In this document: positions 24,106-36,464 of the stretch, piece after piece
Numbering within the stretch: the first letter of the stretch is position 1
Layout of the letters: the number at the start of each line of letters is the position of its first letter
From: Pyronema omphalodes
Taxonomy: Eukaryota > Ascomycota > Pezizomycetes > Pezizales > Pyronemataceae
Reading direction: 5' to 3'
Length of the DNA: 64,000 nucleotides
Assembly (NCBI GenBank): GCA_024516155.1
Contig: JAJJXM010000005.1
Location: forward strand, 62,001-126,000
Translations under genes and position numbers: made by a program
The notes under the pieces: model-generated
What the model was told of the DNA's origin: nothing
Seen by the model: the letters and a program-made list of their open reading frames with translations, nothing else
Database searches by the model: none

Positions 24106-24605
24106 ATGGCCAAGTCTTGCCGTGCTTGTACGTACCTCTGTATTCAAATTCTATTGCTATCCCCCGCAATTGGAACCTTCCCAGTTCTCTAGATGTCGCG
24201 CAGTCGTCCACTCTGCATGAGCATTACCCGCGTCACTCCTGAAAACGCCTACAGTATCTTGTGAATATGTAACTAATAGTCCTCACAGCCGTCTCCAAGC
24301 GTAACTCCGTCGTCCGTCGTGACACAATCCACAAGCCCGTCGAGGATGAGCGTCTCAAGCGTCTCTCTGAGAAGCTTTTGGCCATTGCCGAGGCAAAGCT
24401 TCCCACCGAGACCACCAACCCTGCCAAGATGGAGGTTGATGAGGAGAAGAAGGACGACACTATTCCCACTGCTGTTAAGCGCGCCCAGAAGGGAGCCGTA
24501 CGAAGAGCCCGTCATGCTCGTAACGTCGTTGTCTTCCCTAGCTTGAAGAAGAACCACCTCAAGAAGAAGGGAGCCAAGAAGTCTTCAAAGGGAAACAAGA
24601 ACTAG
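24106..24605 (+). CDS. DUF2423 protein (YBL028C/LLPH-like), nucleolar ribosome-biogenesis factor
   Basis: Small basic protein of the DUF2423 family; yeast YBL028C and human LLPH are nucleolar and associate with pre-60S particles. Exons 24106-24127 and 24289-24605 with a GTACGT..CAG intron of 161 nt, 112 aa. Seen: the family N-terminus MAKSCRASVSKRNSVVRRD, then HKPVEDERLKRLSEKLLAIAE, an acidic MEVDEEKKDD stretch, and a strongly basic tail (VRRARHARN, KKNHLKKKGAKKSSKGNKN) typical of nucleolar localisation. The splice junction restores the conserved S-x-S-K-R segment. A pyrimidine-rich leader precedes the ATG, as in many ribosome-biogenesis genes. Confidence 0.85.
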
Positions 24606-26554
24606 GCGGATAATGTTGATCATGGATAAAGGGAAAAGTTTTGTTATGTTTTTTTTGGGTTTCTTTTGTTATGTAATGGCGTTGATCTGCGGAATGTCAT
24701 AGAGGGTTCTGATATGCTTGTGGCTTGGGATCATTTGGTCGGTATGATGGATTGCGGAATTCCTTTTCTGTTAATTTTGAAATCTCTCTCTATCAAAGGA
24801 AATCCTGAAATCTCATTAGTACCATCTTCTCAATTGCCTATTCAACATACACCTGTGAATGTGCCTATTCGATGATGCTTGTAACTGGTTCGATAAGCCC
24901 TCCATCCTAATACAAATGCTTTAAACATAAAGTATCTACCTGAAATCAAGTTGGAGATGAATGGTATCAAAATTTCAATCCCATGGTTCACACCATTCCC
25001 TAAAGAAATACAATATAACGTTATCCAGCAACAATAACACTCCGCAACTGAACCAACCCGCTTCCTCTCTTCCCTACTTCCAACTTATTCTGCGTCAACC
25101 CATTCCACAGAAATCAAACTCATGTAAATGTAAATTCCCGCAGCTAAGAGAAATCCGGTTCTCCATTGGTTTGTGTTGGTGCTGATGGAGGTATTAGATA
25201 CATTGCGTAGGTTCGCTTTGGGGTTGAATTAAAGTTGAAAAAAAGGTATGATACAGTAATGGTGATGGTGATGGTGCTGGTGATAATGATAATGATGAAT
25301 GGAAGCATTTAACCATTGCACACCTAACGGAATTCCAAAATAACTGGAAACATACATATATAGTTACGTTGAGCGAATATTTATGTGATGATACGCAACT
25401 AGTTTATTTTCTTAAAGTCATTACCGATAACACTGTTCTGAGAATTTGTAGGTATATATGTATATATATAAAGGATGTTGGTCTAGAAATGAAATATTCC
25501 GAGGGAATCAGCGATACAGGATTCACAGCGCCTTCGAGTGATAGTGGACTGTGGAGGGTAGGATCTTATATACAGTCCAAAAATAAAGTAAAACTATTCA
25601 TTAGATCTCAACAATCCCAGAACTTATTCATGTATCGGTTTGGTTCAACCCCCGTCAAAATTGGATAATACATTCATGGCCTACTAAGCTCCTATAGAGT
25701 CCAAGCTGCGTTCTTGTCCTGGTCTTGACACAGATCTTTCCGGCTGGCTTCAACTACATAGGAAGAATTAGGGGTACCTTTTTGAGATATCTTACCTGCT
25801 TAAGTTTCAACTATACGACAGAAATCCATCGAAAGCATAATCAATCTCAAAAGCAAAGATCAAAGCAAAACTAACCTAACCTCAAAGATAAATTCATGAA
25901 AATAAAACCCCGCAAAAATATGATTTTACCCAACCCAACCCAACCCAACACCTCCATATAAACCTAGACCAGACAAATATGGTATGTAACTTCAATGAAT
26001 TAGTATTGAAGAAGGCCAGATGAGCCATATTCCATGACGGTGCCTTATCACTGGTTGTTACGTCCATATCCAAAAAACACATCACTCGCCACCACCACCA
26101 CCACCACCAAGGGCTGGTTACTTACCATTTCTGAGATGATGAGATAAATAGCCTGGTTCTGCGCTTTCCCTGCCACTGCCCCTGCCCGAGTTATTGCACT
26201 TGCTATTCGAGCGTTCGGCTTTCTTTTGAGGTCTGGTGGCTCACTGATTTATACTCTACAATCCTCCACCCCTTCAACCCTCTACCTCCACCCCACCCCA
26301 CAAATAGGTGCCTTATGTGAGTCTTTCTCTTTCCAAAATTGCACCACAAACTGGTATCTGATTCTTGCTTCTTGATTCCCATAAGGGTATTATCAGAGCA
26401 ATTGAAGCCTAAAGGAAAACCGCCTTTTTTTTCGTTTTATGGGTTAAATTTAAGCCGGGAGATCAGGGGCTTTGCTATTTCGGAAGAAGCTTACAAAACT
26501 ACAGTCTACAGTCCACAGTCCACAGCAAGTAGCAAAAAAAATCAGTCTTATGAT
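24606..26554. other. Intergenic DNA, no gene supported
   Basis: 3' flank of the DUF2423 gene and AT-rich DNA. On the minus strand near 26125 there is an ATG followed at once by GTAAGT, about 100 bp downstream of a TATAAATC box (near 26250), which could be the start of a short spliced transcript. I could not extend it into a recognisable protein. A TGATGG/TGATAA microsatellite lies at about 25255-25297 and a CCA array at about 26089-26110. Confidence 0.4.
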
Positions 26555-28330
26555 TCATAACATATCGCTATCATTATCATTATCATTCTCATTTTCATTC
26601 TCATCCTCATTCTCATTCTCATTCTCATTCTCATCCTCATCCTCATTCTCATTCTCATTCTCATTCTCATCAAAACTTTCAATAAACAACCTAAACAAAG
26701 CCATTCTCAGCCTTACCCCAGCCTCATCATCCCCAGGTAACAACTCCTCCTGTTCCCTAATAATTTTCTTCGCCTTCCTAATCTTCTCTTCATGCATCAA
26801 AGCGATATTTCTATCATCTTCATTCTCCCAATCTTCATCATCTTGATCCAGCAGGAAGTTATGTAGCACACAAGCAGTTTCAAACCAATTGACGACAGCG
26901 CGATGAGATTCCGCGCCATCGATTCTTATCGAAACATTGGTGACAGAAGGGAATCGTGCTTTAACGAGATTAAAAACCTCGTCAATAACCCCATGTTGAG
27001 AATTCAGCGCGGCGTTGAAGGTATTGTGATTTTCTGATGGAATTGGGGCTTTGAAAGGAGAAACCAGGTGCTCTGTTAAAGCATATGAGGAATCGCCAAT
27101 AATGTATTCCCCCTCTGCAAAAAACCGTTCTGGGGCAAGGTGCAACTGAGAATTTGCAAACACCCTTGCATCAGGAATTGAAGATATATCACCCACCCGG
27201 GAATATGTTATCCTCCGCTGGTCATCACAGACTAATAATGCATTCAAGGCGTAGGATGTTTCCTGATTTATGAATAATCCCCATTCTTGGAGTGGTGCAT
27301 AGTTGAGAGTTATAAATGTCCCGCCAATGAATCCTATACAACCGCTGAAGATTTCTTTGGATGAGGTGAATATTCGTTGCTTTATAGAGGCTTTTTCTGA
27401 GGAGGTTGGCCAGGTTATAAAGGTGTTACGAAGACTGAGAATCGCGGTCATGCAGCGGTAGGAATAGTTGCGGACTGAACCCTCGCTTGCTCCTGTGGCG
27501 AATGCACAGATGAGTTGACTGGTTGTGCTGCCGAAGCAGTAGAGAAATACGGCGAGCTGATAACGTACCGGAGTCTGGTGTTTTAATTAGAATTAGCAAA
27601 GGGTAGTCAAACAAACTGGTGGGATGGGCTGTACCTGCTTAGACCCAGACGGACTTAAAAAAACCGGATGATCCTCAATAACATTCAGCAAAGCTTCAAA
27701 GCTATTTCGACTCATTCTAAACCTCGCCCGAAATATCTCAGGTGATTCAACACACTGCTGTTCAAACCACCTCTCCACAGTATGGGTACGATTCAATTGA
27801 GCAAACTGAGAATTATCTCTCGCCTCAAAGTATCTTAGATGCGATAACTGATCATGAAGTCCACCCCAATTACAATGTAGCGTCATTTGGGGAATAAAAA
27901 TCTCAGCATCAGAATCGGAATCGGAATCAGAATCGAAACTTTCATTATCAGATTGTGTAGAAGATTCCTTGGCACCATCCTCTGGGGCGGCTTTATCATC
28001 GTTGTCCATGTCCATGCCCATGTCAATGTCAATGTCAATGTCGCTGTCGCTTTCTGATGCGCTGCTTTCAGAGGAATCATCCATCAAGTTCAGTCCATGA
28101 TTCACATTCAAATACATCTCTTCAATCTCCTCCATTTGCTTCATTATATTCAAGCTGCGCAGCATGCGCGCTCTTTCTGTCATTCTAGGCATATTGAACG
28201 TGCGCGATGGTTCCCGTGGGTTATGTATAAACGGTAGACGGTAGACGTTGTAGGTTTGGTACGCGACGTGGGTGGGTGGGTGCTGGCCGCTGAGTTCTGA
28301 GTCCGTGAGGAGTCCGTGGAGGTCAATCAA
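26555..28330 (-). CDS. HARBI1-like PIF/Harbinger-type nuclease, catalytically degenerate
   Basis: Derived from the DDE_Tnp_4 superfamily of Harbinger transposases. Minus-strand exons 28330-27635 and 27574-26555 with a 60-nt GTACAG..CAG intron, 571 aa. The N-terminal third has an acidic Ser/Asp-rich low-complexity block and a helical region (VERWFEQQCVESPEIFRARFRMS, LLNVIEDHPVF) as in Harbinger proteins. The DDE core aligns by eye with HARBI1: GCIGFIGGTFITL replaces the usual (I/V)DGTH, so the first catalytic Asp is Gly316; GDSSY keeps Asp393; GVIDEVFNLVKARF keeps an acid at 430; HNFLLD follows. The tail is an (Asn-Glu)/(Asp-Glu) repeat coded by an ATTCTC microsatellite (26572-26675). No partner MADF/Myb gene or clear terminal repeats were found. 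A decayed or domesticated copy is the likely status. The true start could be the internal MPRMTER. Confidence 0.75.
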
Positions 28331-28868
28331 GGTGAATGTAGGTTTGAGAGGCTAAGGTGATTGGACTTGCGGTGTGTTAATAGGCGTGGAAATAGGCGTG
28401 GTTGATGAAGGTTAGAGCTAGTTACATGGTCTAGGGTGCTTTGAGTACCCCTCGTGGTTATTGGTCCAGATTTTGAAGGTGTCTGGTCTTGGTGTACTCG
28501 GTCGGTGCTGGGGAAATCTGGGGTATACATACATGTGTAGCACGAAAACTGTAAAAAAAATTGGAAGAACACGACGATTATGGAAATGATGGGTCTTTTT
28601 TTGGGTAGTTTGTATGAATGAGATGACTTTTTGATTCAAGACGCCACTTTTTAACCCCCACACCCTTCCCCCCTATTGAACATCATATATCAGTTCGACT
28701 ACATACTTCGAGCTCTTTATATGCATAATAACGATTCCATCAACTCAAGTTATCAATACCCTAAACTCCCGTTATAACTATCATCCACTATATACATTAA
28801 TTCACTATTTTATTTTCCCCAGTTTTACTGTTACTGGATTTTGGTATGGTATATATCATCGTCGCCAT
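28331..28868. other. Spacer between HARBI1-like gene and YTP1-like gene
   Basis: 5' flank of the Harbinger-type gene and 3' flank of the YTP1-like gene. No additional gene and no terminal inverted repeat pair visible. Confidence 0.4.
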
Positions 28869-30451
28869 CTACGGCTTACGCTCGTCTCCGCTTCCCTCGT
28901 CGTCTGAAATCAGGCCCTCAAGCTCAAACTCCTCAGCCTCACGCGCCCGCTGCTCAGCCTCACGACGCTGACGGCCTTCCTCTAAAGGTGCTTCCAACTT
29001 CCGGATTGGCCCGTTGGTACCAGAGGATACGAAGATGTGTAACAGGATTTGGACAACTATTATAGTGTTAGCATTTTATGCACCGAGTTTTGGAAATGTC
29101 TGAAGTTAGGAAACTTACATAAATACAACAAAAACGCCAGCGAATATAGAATAAGCAAGTAAGAAACGTGGTCGATGCCAGCAGTCGCAAGAACAGCCAT
29201 CTGCTCCTCAGTAGCGGACATGAAGATGAATCCAGATGCAAACAATAAGTAAGGTGTGAGGTGCTGCCATGAGTTTGGAACCTCCCCGGTGGGACTATCC
29301 TTTAGGACGAAGCAAATCTCCACGATTCTCGCCAATGCGGCGAACATCAAGGTATATCCAAATACACTATGAATCATAGTGCTAACCGGCAAGTGCTGGA
29401 CATGTCCAGACATGGCCCAACCGGTAACGAAGATGACCATTGCGGGGATGATATTTCTTCTCGGCTCTCCATTCTTTCCACGGGAAAGCCAGAGTCCAAG
29501 TAACCCGGCACACCACCAAACAACTCCCATAGAAGTATGCTGGATATCACCATGGTTCCATTCACTTCCCCAGCGGTGCTCGGTAAAGGTGTTTACACAG
29601 CCCCAAGCAGCAATCACAAGGGAGTCCCAGAACTCTTGGCTCTTTCCGGATCGCTTCAACCAGGCCTGTCCAACGAAAAGCATAATGGTCAAAATAATTC
29701 CGTAAGCAATGAATGCAGAGCCCATGATGAAGTGTGCCAGACATTGGCCGAGATGATCTTGGCGGCAGAATCCTAAGGCTGTGATACCACCGAAAAGCAT
29801 CTGCGCCCATGCAACGATGGGCATAGCTTTTCCAAAGAAACTGTGGACTTTAACAACATAAGGACGCACGCGATCATGGATACCGCCGGATAGATGTAGC
29901 TTGAGGTAGACTCCGAATACAATTTGGAGGCCGAGCTTCCAGAGGAGGATATTGGCAAAAGAGCTGTGGATATTGGGAGCGAATTGGCGACCTTTGTGAG
30001 CATGACCTAGAATGCTGGTAAAAGTCAGTCCATGCTGAGATTTGTAATAAAACTCGAGTTTGGATATATAATCCCGAGTCAAAATTCGAGTAGTAGATTG
30101 ATATTTGGGACGTACACGGCAGTTATTACAACGAGAGTGGTAGCTAGCTGTAGCGGCACATGGTATCTAGATTTAACTATTCCTAGCACCATTCCTACAC
30201 CCCACAGACCCAGTGTCAGTAACCCGCATTTTACAGAGTCAAGAAGCATGGAAAAAAGAGATCTGGAATATACCGATAGGATATAGAACGCCGAAACATA
30301 GAGTCATCAGTCCAATGTGCCACCACAGTATGCGATCGAGCGGTTCCATGGTAATTGCTTCTCCGGGAGGAATCGCATCCATATGGTGCTCGTGTGCTGA
30401 TACTGCGCATACTGCCGCGAGAAGAAGTAAAGATCGGAATGAGAGCGCCAT
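28869..30451 (-). CDS. YTP1-like multi-pass membrane protein (DUF2427/Ytp1 domains)
   Basis: Fungal membrane protein of unknown biochemical role. Minus-strand exons 30451-30274, 30194-30116, 30014-29119 and 29056-28869, introns 79, 101 and 62 nt, 446 aa. Seen: a signal peptide (MALSFRSLLLLAAVCAVSA) followed by the His-rich HEHHMD typical of the family, DUF2427-like helices (ILWWHIGLMTLCFGVLYPIG), the loop LGHAHKGRQFAPNIHSSFAN, then the Ytp1 domain with about seven further hydrophobic helices and the conserved EHRWG..WNHGDIQHTSMG segment. The cytosolic tail is charged (REAEQRAREAEEFELEG). Two in-frame ATGs (30469 and 30451) are possible; the latter starts cleanly at the signal peptide. A mariner-type MITE ends 413 bp upstream. 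Confidence 0.88.
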
Positions 30452-30863
30452 TTTTGCTCGCTGGAGCATCGAAGTTGACGCTTCGGGGAAGATAGGTGGA
30501 GTATGCGAGTATGCGACAGATGAGACGCGGAACGAGTGTAAGTTATCTAGTGTTCAGGAAACGAAACGTGTCTGCCGGACGTCGCTTTTGCGGTATCGAG
30601 GGTAGTTCGCGCCGTGGGATGAACTGTCTCTAGCTGACCTCTCGACCAGAAACTGAGGTTGTGGAGCAAACAGAGAGTAAGCAGAGAGAAGTCAAGGTCC
30701 ACACTCGGTACAAGCCCATTCGTAATCAATCCCCCGGTGTCTCGATGTTACATAAACTGCATCTTGGTAGTCCGATCTGCCTTTATTAAAAACCGCGGCG
30801 CCATACGGCATCACTCGTTGCCGGCGCCATAGAACCTTGCACCGATCTATTCATATCTTTCTA

Positions 30864-31209
30864 CAGTCGACTCGGGTTATAAGGATACTATCTATAAGAA
30901 TACCCATTGTAGAAGGGTACCTGCCGCGGTCCCGACGGTTTTTGTATGGGAATTAAGGGTATCACAGTGTACTAGAATATCCTTATGAAAATGCCGAAAA
31001 TTTGTATGGTACCCTTATACAGTGGGGCAGCTGGTGATGTGGCTATAGTGCAATTTGTGTGGCGCTAGGACTCCACTTACCCCCGCACTACCCCAGCTCT
31101 GTGCATCTCGATCAATCACTCGTGCCAAGCCCCTCGGTCTTTAAGAATATACATCATATAAGGGTACACCCTTTCGGTCCCGGCGTACCCTTATAGACCG
31201 AGTCGACTG
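30864..31209. mobile_element. Non-autonomous mariner/Tc1-type element (MITE), 346 bp
   Basis: Both ends carry the inverted terminus CAGTCGACTCGG followed after 2 nt by TATAAGG(A/G)TAC, so about 22 of 25 terminal positions match. Each end is flanked by TA (30862-30863 and 31210-31211), the target duplication of Tc1/mariner elements. No transposase ORF fits inside. The interior contains more TATAAG/CCTTATA words and an ACCCTTATACAGTGGGG sequence near 31010 that resembles a second inverted terminus. Insertion lies upstream of the YTP1-like gene. Confidence 0.85.
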
Positions 31210-31211
31210 TA

Positions 31212-33169
31212 GAGTGCGTGGTGGGTTCTTGTGGCTGTTACGGCGTTGATGGATCTCATCTAGGGCGAGTTGAGAACTTCTAGTGCTGTCGGCGTCTGCT
31301 GGTGAGCCGGCAAAGAGAGCCGGCAAAGCGAGCCGAGATATCTACAAAATGGTGATGGGACAGTTTGCATGTGCTATCCTGACCGGAGAGTAAACGGACT
31401 CGGTGGACTCGGAGTGTAACATATTTCGAGGTAAGGAGTAATATGGATTGACAAAAGACGAGAATTGAGGCGCGAGACGCGTACGTATGCAATCGGCGGG
31501 CGATGTCTGGAAATCGCAGCTAGAATGCCGATGCAAAGACGCTAGATACAGAACGACCGGCCGGATTGGCACGTGTAAAGTACCGGGGAGCTGGATGACG
31601 GGCATGCTGAAACGCGATTAGCTATTTTCTTGAAACGGTGGACTGAAGTGCCGAGGAAATCGTTAACGTCTTGTCAAAATTGAAATGAGTCTGTGCAGTG
31701 AATATCTAGGGCTTGGGTATCTTTGTTATCTGCAATAAACCGCACTGACCACCGACAAGACAGCCAATTGTCATTGCATGAGATTCTTACAAGTTTTCAT
31801 CAGTTACATGCATTGAAGGAATTGGAATAATCAATGATTCTCTCGGTACTGAGGATTATTTCATCAGTTCTGTCTGATGCTTTCAAATTATGGAGTTTTT
31901 ATCTGGAAACCACAGTTATGGAGACCTTCGAATTCTGAGACCAGGGACTACGGCAATGAATTCTCAAGATGTCGAAAGGCAACTACAAATGACATTAGTT
32001 GCAAAATTCATCTTTGATATCTAAAATTCTAAATTGAGACTGACGTTCCCTATTCGAGAGAAACTGGAGTCATCATGGTGATCACTAATGGTATCACATG
32101 TTCACTATTATATACCGTTAATATCGACGATCAATATGTATTTAGGGGTAAATAAACGGTGATCAAGATGGATCTTTATTGAACCTTTTCTCCCTCAGAA
32201 CATATCTGTACAAGGAACTCGTCCAGTTTGACTGACCTTCGATGTATACAGATTGACACGGTTTCAGCATCAAATCTCTGGTCAACTGACCTTGAACTGA
32301 GCTCCCCCAAACTCAGGATGCCCGATTTAACAGATATTTCTATAGTTTTAAAGGATGATATATCCCGGAGCTCAAATCATCACCTTCTAATTCTTGTCAT
32401 GTGTTATATATGGCTATGTAAAGGTTTCTGATAGGCCAGGTTGATGACGAAAGTCATGATGTTTGTCACGCCGTACGGTGCCTTATCGGAGTTTTTTTTA
32501 TACATATCTTTGCTAGAGAGCTGTCAAAGGTATATTTCTCAGCTGGATAAGGTTGAGTTGAGTTGGGTTTATCAAATTTATCCTGCTTCAGGTCGGTCTC
32601 GCTCTTCTCCAAGATAGATTTCAAAGGTTGGGTGGACTTGAAGTTATTTTTCATATGATTTTTCTTTGCCCTTAGTTATAGTTGGCGGATAGTTTACCAC
32701 CATCTTATTGTTTAAGAAAAATCCCCCATTTCCATCGCAATAAAATTCTAAAGAAGTAATGATAAGCCACTGAGTCGAGAGGTTATCTAACAATTTACCG
32801 CCCTTCATCTCTTAATATCATAATGCTTCATAAAATACTACAGCTTCTTATTGAAAACTACTTCCACACCCATTTTTCATGTAGTGACATTGCTTTTTCT
32901 AATTTCCTTTGTCTCTCACGCGTCGGGTGACAGTTTTGAAACTGGACCGATTCCGCAGCCACGTGATCAATCTAGATCACAAGCTTTGCGCCAGCCCTGT
33001 CACGATGATCTCACTGCATCATCGCACGTTACACAACAACCCCGCCGGCACGATCCAAAACGCGGCTTCGAATTCAACAACTGAAACGTATCCGACGAAA
33101 GATGCCCTTACCCTTACGCGTACTATAATATCCCGATCGCTTTATTTCAAGATACCCAACCCAGAGACA
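31212..33169. other. Intergenic region upstream of the karyopherin gene
   Basis: Only short unconvincing ORFs on both strands; AT content rises between 31.7 and 32.9 kb. A TATA-like element (TACTATAATATCCC) lies about 50 bp upstream of the karyopherin ATG. No RNA gene seen. Confidence 0.45.
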
Positions 33170-36100
33170 ATGGCTGCAATTGTACAACCTAAGAGCGTGG
33201 ACGATGTTGTCGAAGTATGAGATGTCCTCGCTCCACCTCATCTCTTAAGCTACTAACGGACCGCGCTATCACAGTTGATCCACAGACTATATCAACCCGG
33301 AAAACCTGAAGAATTATCGAGAATTCAGGACATTCTACAAGAAACACAGAGATCCGCAGGAGGATGGCAATTGGCGGATTCGCTGCTTGAACGAAGTGAA
33401 TCGCTTATTCGCTTCTTTGGTGCTCTTACCTTCACGATCAAGCTGAACTCTGACTGGTAGGTCCGTTTGAATATTTCTCCTTCGACTGGACGGCGACGCG
33501 CTGACACTGCTACGACCATGAAGGGAATCACTTTCGGAAGAAGACATTCCAGGCTTGTGCCAGCGCCTCGTCGGTTGGCTTGTCAAGTTCGTAAACGAAG
33601 ATACCCCGCCGCTCGCCGTCAAGAAGCTCTGCTCTACACTCGTCGTCTTTTTCATTCGATTCTCAGAGACCTGGACGGAATGTATTCGAACCCTGATCTG
33701 CTGCCTCGCCGCAGGGCGCACTTGCTCCGAAGAAGAAATCAAACACATGCCTCCATCAGCACTTCTACTCCAAACCATGAAGCCTGGGGCCAAACTTGTG
33801 GCGCTATGGTTCTCTGCAACATTGGTGGAAGAGATTGGAAAGGTCGACATGAAGAACATCAAGAACCACCACTTTGTGGGGAAGATCCAGGCAAACGAGT
33901 CAGAGGCGGTGGAGTTGATCCGGAGCGCCATCGAAATGCCCAATGGAGCCGGTCATATTCCCGAGAGCTACAATGCCCAAGTGGTGGAAAACGCCCTGAA
34001 ATGCTACCAGGCCTGGGTATCTTACTCATACCGTGCATACATTGACTTCAAGACGGAATTCCCGTTGATGAAATCTCTCATGCAGACTGCAATCAACTGG
34101 CTAGCAGCTGAGGATGTATTTGAAGCTTCCTGTGACTTCGTCATTGGCGTACTCTCGACGTCCTTTGGTGCGCTCACCCCGGAAGACAATCAGGCCCTCG
34201 CGAATATCCTGACCTCACCATGGGCTCACAGGCAATACGAGTTGTTGATGTCCGGTGATGGTGAATGGGGTTCTATTCAATTCAGTCAACTGCTCGTAAC
34301 CTTTGCCGAAGCGACCCTTCAAAAAATCGCCAAGAGCTTCAAAACCCCATCTGGCCGTGCTATGATCGAAATGCTCCATGGTCTCCTCAATGTTCCTGGA
34401 TACCCGCAAGTGGAGGAAGAAGTTTCTGGTACCACATTTGAATTTTGGGGAAGCTTGGTAGAGCTCCTTCTTGACAGAGACGGTGATGATGACACCGATG
34501 ACCCATGGATTCAAGAATGCCATGCGGAAGTGAAGCGGGCTGTTGAGGAGTTTTGGAGAAAAATACGGATTCCACCTGCTGGTGAGCATGCTCACTGGAC
34601 GAAGGACCAAAAGGACGGATTCATGAGTTATCGTAAAGATGTTGCGGACTTTGTGGAATCTGCTTTCTCTCTCCTTGGTCGTGATCTCTTCCAGCAGCTT
34701 GTTGACCAAGTCACCAAAGCTCTCAACGAAGAAACCCCTGCCTGGGAAGAAATTGAAGCATCTCTCTTCCTTCTCGGTGCCCTCAGCGATTCGCTGGGTG
34801 ATGAGCCTTACGAGGATATCTTCCTCGCCCAACTCTTCGGTAGCCCGATATTCACTCGGCTGTCCGACCCAGAAATATTCGCTCGTCTTCCCGATCCCAA
34901 GTCTGTCATCTTCTTGAGGACCATGATTACTTCCGTCAGTCTCATTGGTAGCTACGCTTCATTCTTTGAGCGCCGACCAAGCTACCTTCCTCCAGCCCTC
35001 ACCTTCCTCTTCATCTGTATTCGAAACCCTACTCTTGCCCGAAATGCATCCCGTTCTATTTCTTCCCTCTGCAGCTCCTGTCGAACAACCTTGACTACCG
35101 AGCTCGCTGCCTTCTTACAACAATACCAGCTCTTCACGCAATCTCCAACCGCCGATGACATCGCCAAAGAGCGGGTCCTGTGTGCCATTTCCTACGTAAT
35201 CCAGGCCCTTCCGGACGAGGCCAGCAAACTTTCCCCCATTACAGATCTCCTCAACTACGTAGAAGCCGACACCCAAAAATGTCTTCTTCTTCTTTCCCAT
35301 GGCCAGGTTGAAGCGGCAAAAGAATCCGCTCTCCTTTCTCTCCGCTGCCTCACCTCTATCGGAAAAGGTCTCCAGGCTCCCGACGATGTCCCTGTAGATC
35401 TCTCCAATGATGGTCCGCCTCCTCCTTCCTTCTGGACCTCCTCCCAAGGCTTCATACTCCAGGAAAAACTTTTCTCCCTCCTCCAAGTACTTGCAAGATC
35501 TTTCCCGCAGGATACAGAAGTGATAGAGTCTGCCTGTGCAGTCTTTAAGACCGGCTTCACCGAGTCATCACCTGGTCTTTTCGTTTTCCCTCCGGCCCTG
35601 GTTACCAGTTTCTTGCTTGAAAACAGTGCACAGACAGAAACTATCCTTCAGGCTGCATGTACTTTGGTATCATCACACACTATCTCCGGATCTGTTCATA
35701 TTGGTCAACATGTAGAACAATTTCTGGATTTCTTGTCAACTATCTTACCGGGAATAACACCACACAGTCATCCGGAATTGGCAACTACGATAGCGGATTT
35801 CTTGACTAGGTTACTGAGGAGATATACCAGGGTCCTTGTCTTCTACCATGAAGAGAGGCTTGCGGCATTGTTTATCTTCCTTCTTGAAGCGCTACAGGTT
35901 CGGGAGACGTTGGTTAAGAAGCAAGCTGCAAGGTTCTGGAGTGCGTTTATATCAGTTGAAGAAGACGAGGTGGAGGTTAAGCAGCGCTGTGACTTGATTC
36001 TAGGAGATTGTGGTGAGAGATTAGTGGGGAAGCTGATATGGGAGATTGCGGGAGGTTGTCAAAGGTCGGAGGTAGATGATGTTGTCGAGCCACTCAAGAA

Positions 36101-36355
36101 ACTGGTTACGAAGAGGATGGAGACGAAGAAGTGGATGCAAAAAGCGATGGGACAGCTACAGGTTACTACGTTGACGGATGCGGATAAAAGGATTTGGATT
36201 GAGAAGGTGGTTAATCTGAGGGGAAAGAGACAGACGAATCAAATTGCGAAGGAGCTTTGGTTGAAGGCTAGGGGAACGGAGTTTGCTTGTGAGTACCCTT
36301 TTACTTATGATTTTTGATAAGGTGGATGCTAACTAAGATAACAGATGCTTCGTAA
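33170..36355 (+). CDS. KAP122: Karyopherin/importin-13 family nuclear import receptor (Kap122/Pdr6-like)
   Basis: Importin-beta superfamily receptor that carries cargo through nuclear pores under Ran control. Exons 33170-33214, 33275-33456, 33524-36288 and 36345-36355; introns of 60, 67 and 56 nt, GT..AG; exactly 1000 aa. The N-terminus LIHRLYQPGKPEELSRIQ, QRSAGGWQLADSLLE and RFFGALTFTIKLN is the importin-13/Kap122 N-terminal (Ran-binding side) region; the remainder is a chain of amphipathic HEAT-type helices to the end. The second intron regenerates the W of NSDW and links to ESLSEEDIPGLCQRLVGWL. The last exon codes only three residues, giving a C-terminus FAYAS instead of reading into the intron. 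It converges on the CorA-like gene with only 109 bp between stop codons. Confidence 0.85.
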
Positions 36356-36464
36356 CAAAAGTTTATTATCAATGTTTGCAGTATATAGAATTTCAGCGTA
36401 CAGTAATCGGCATATACCAAAGCAGATGTAAATTATTTGTTATATCTAGGAGACGAAAAGAAAT

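Noticed and set aside
33467..34045. 192-codon ORF overlapping the start of the karyopherin gene
   Set aside because: It is a shifted frame of the karyopherin exon; the conserved HEAT-type sequence is in the other frame.
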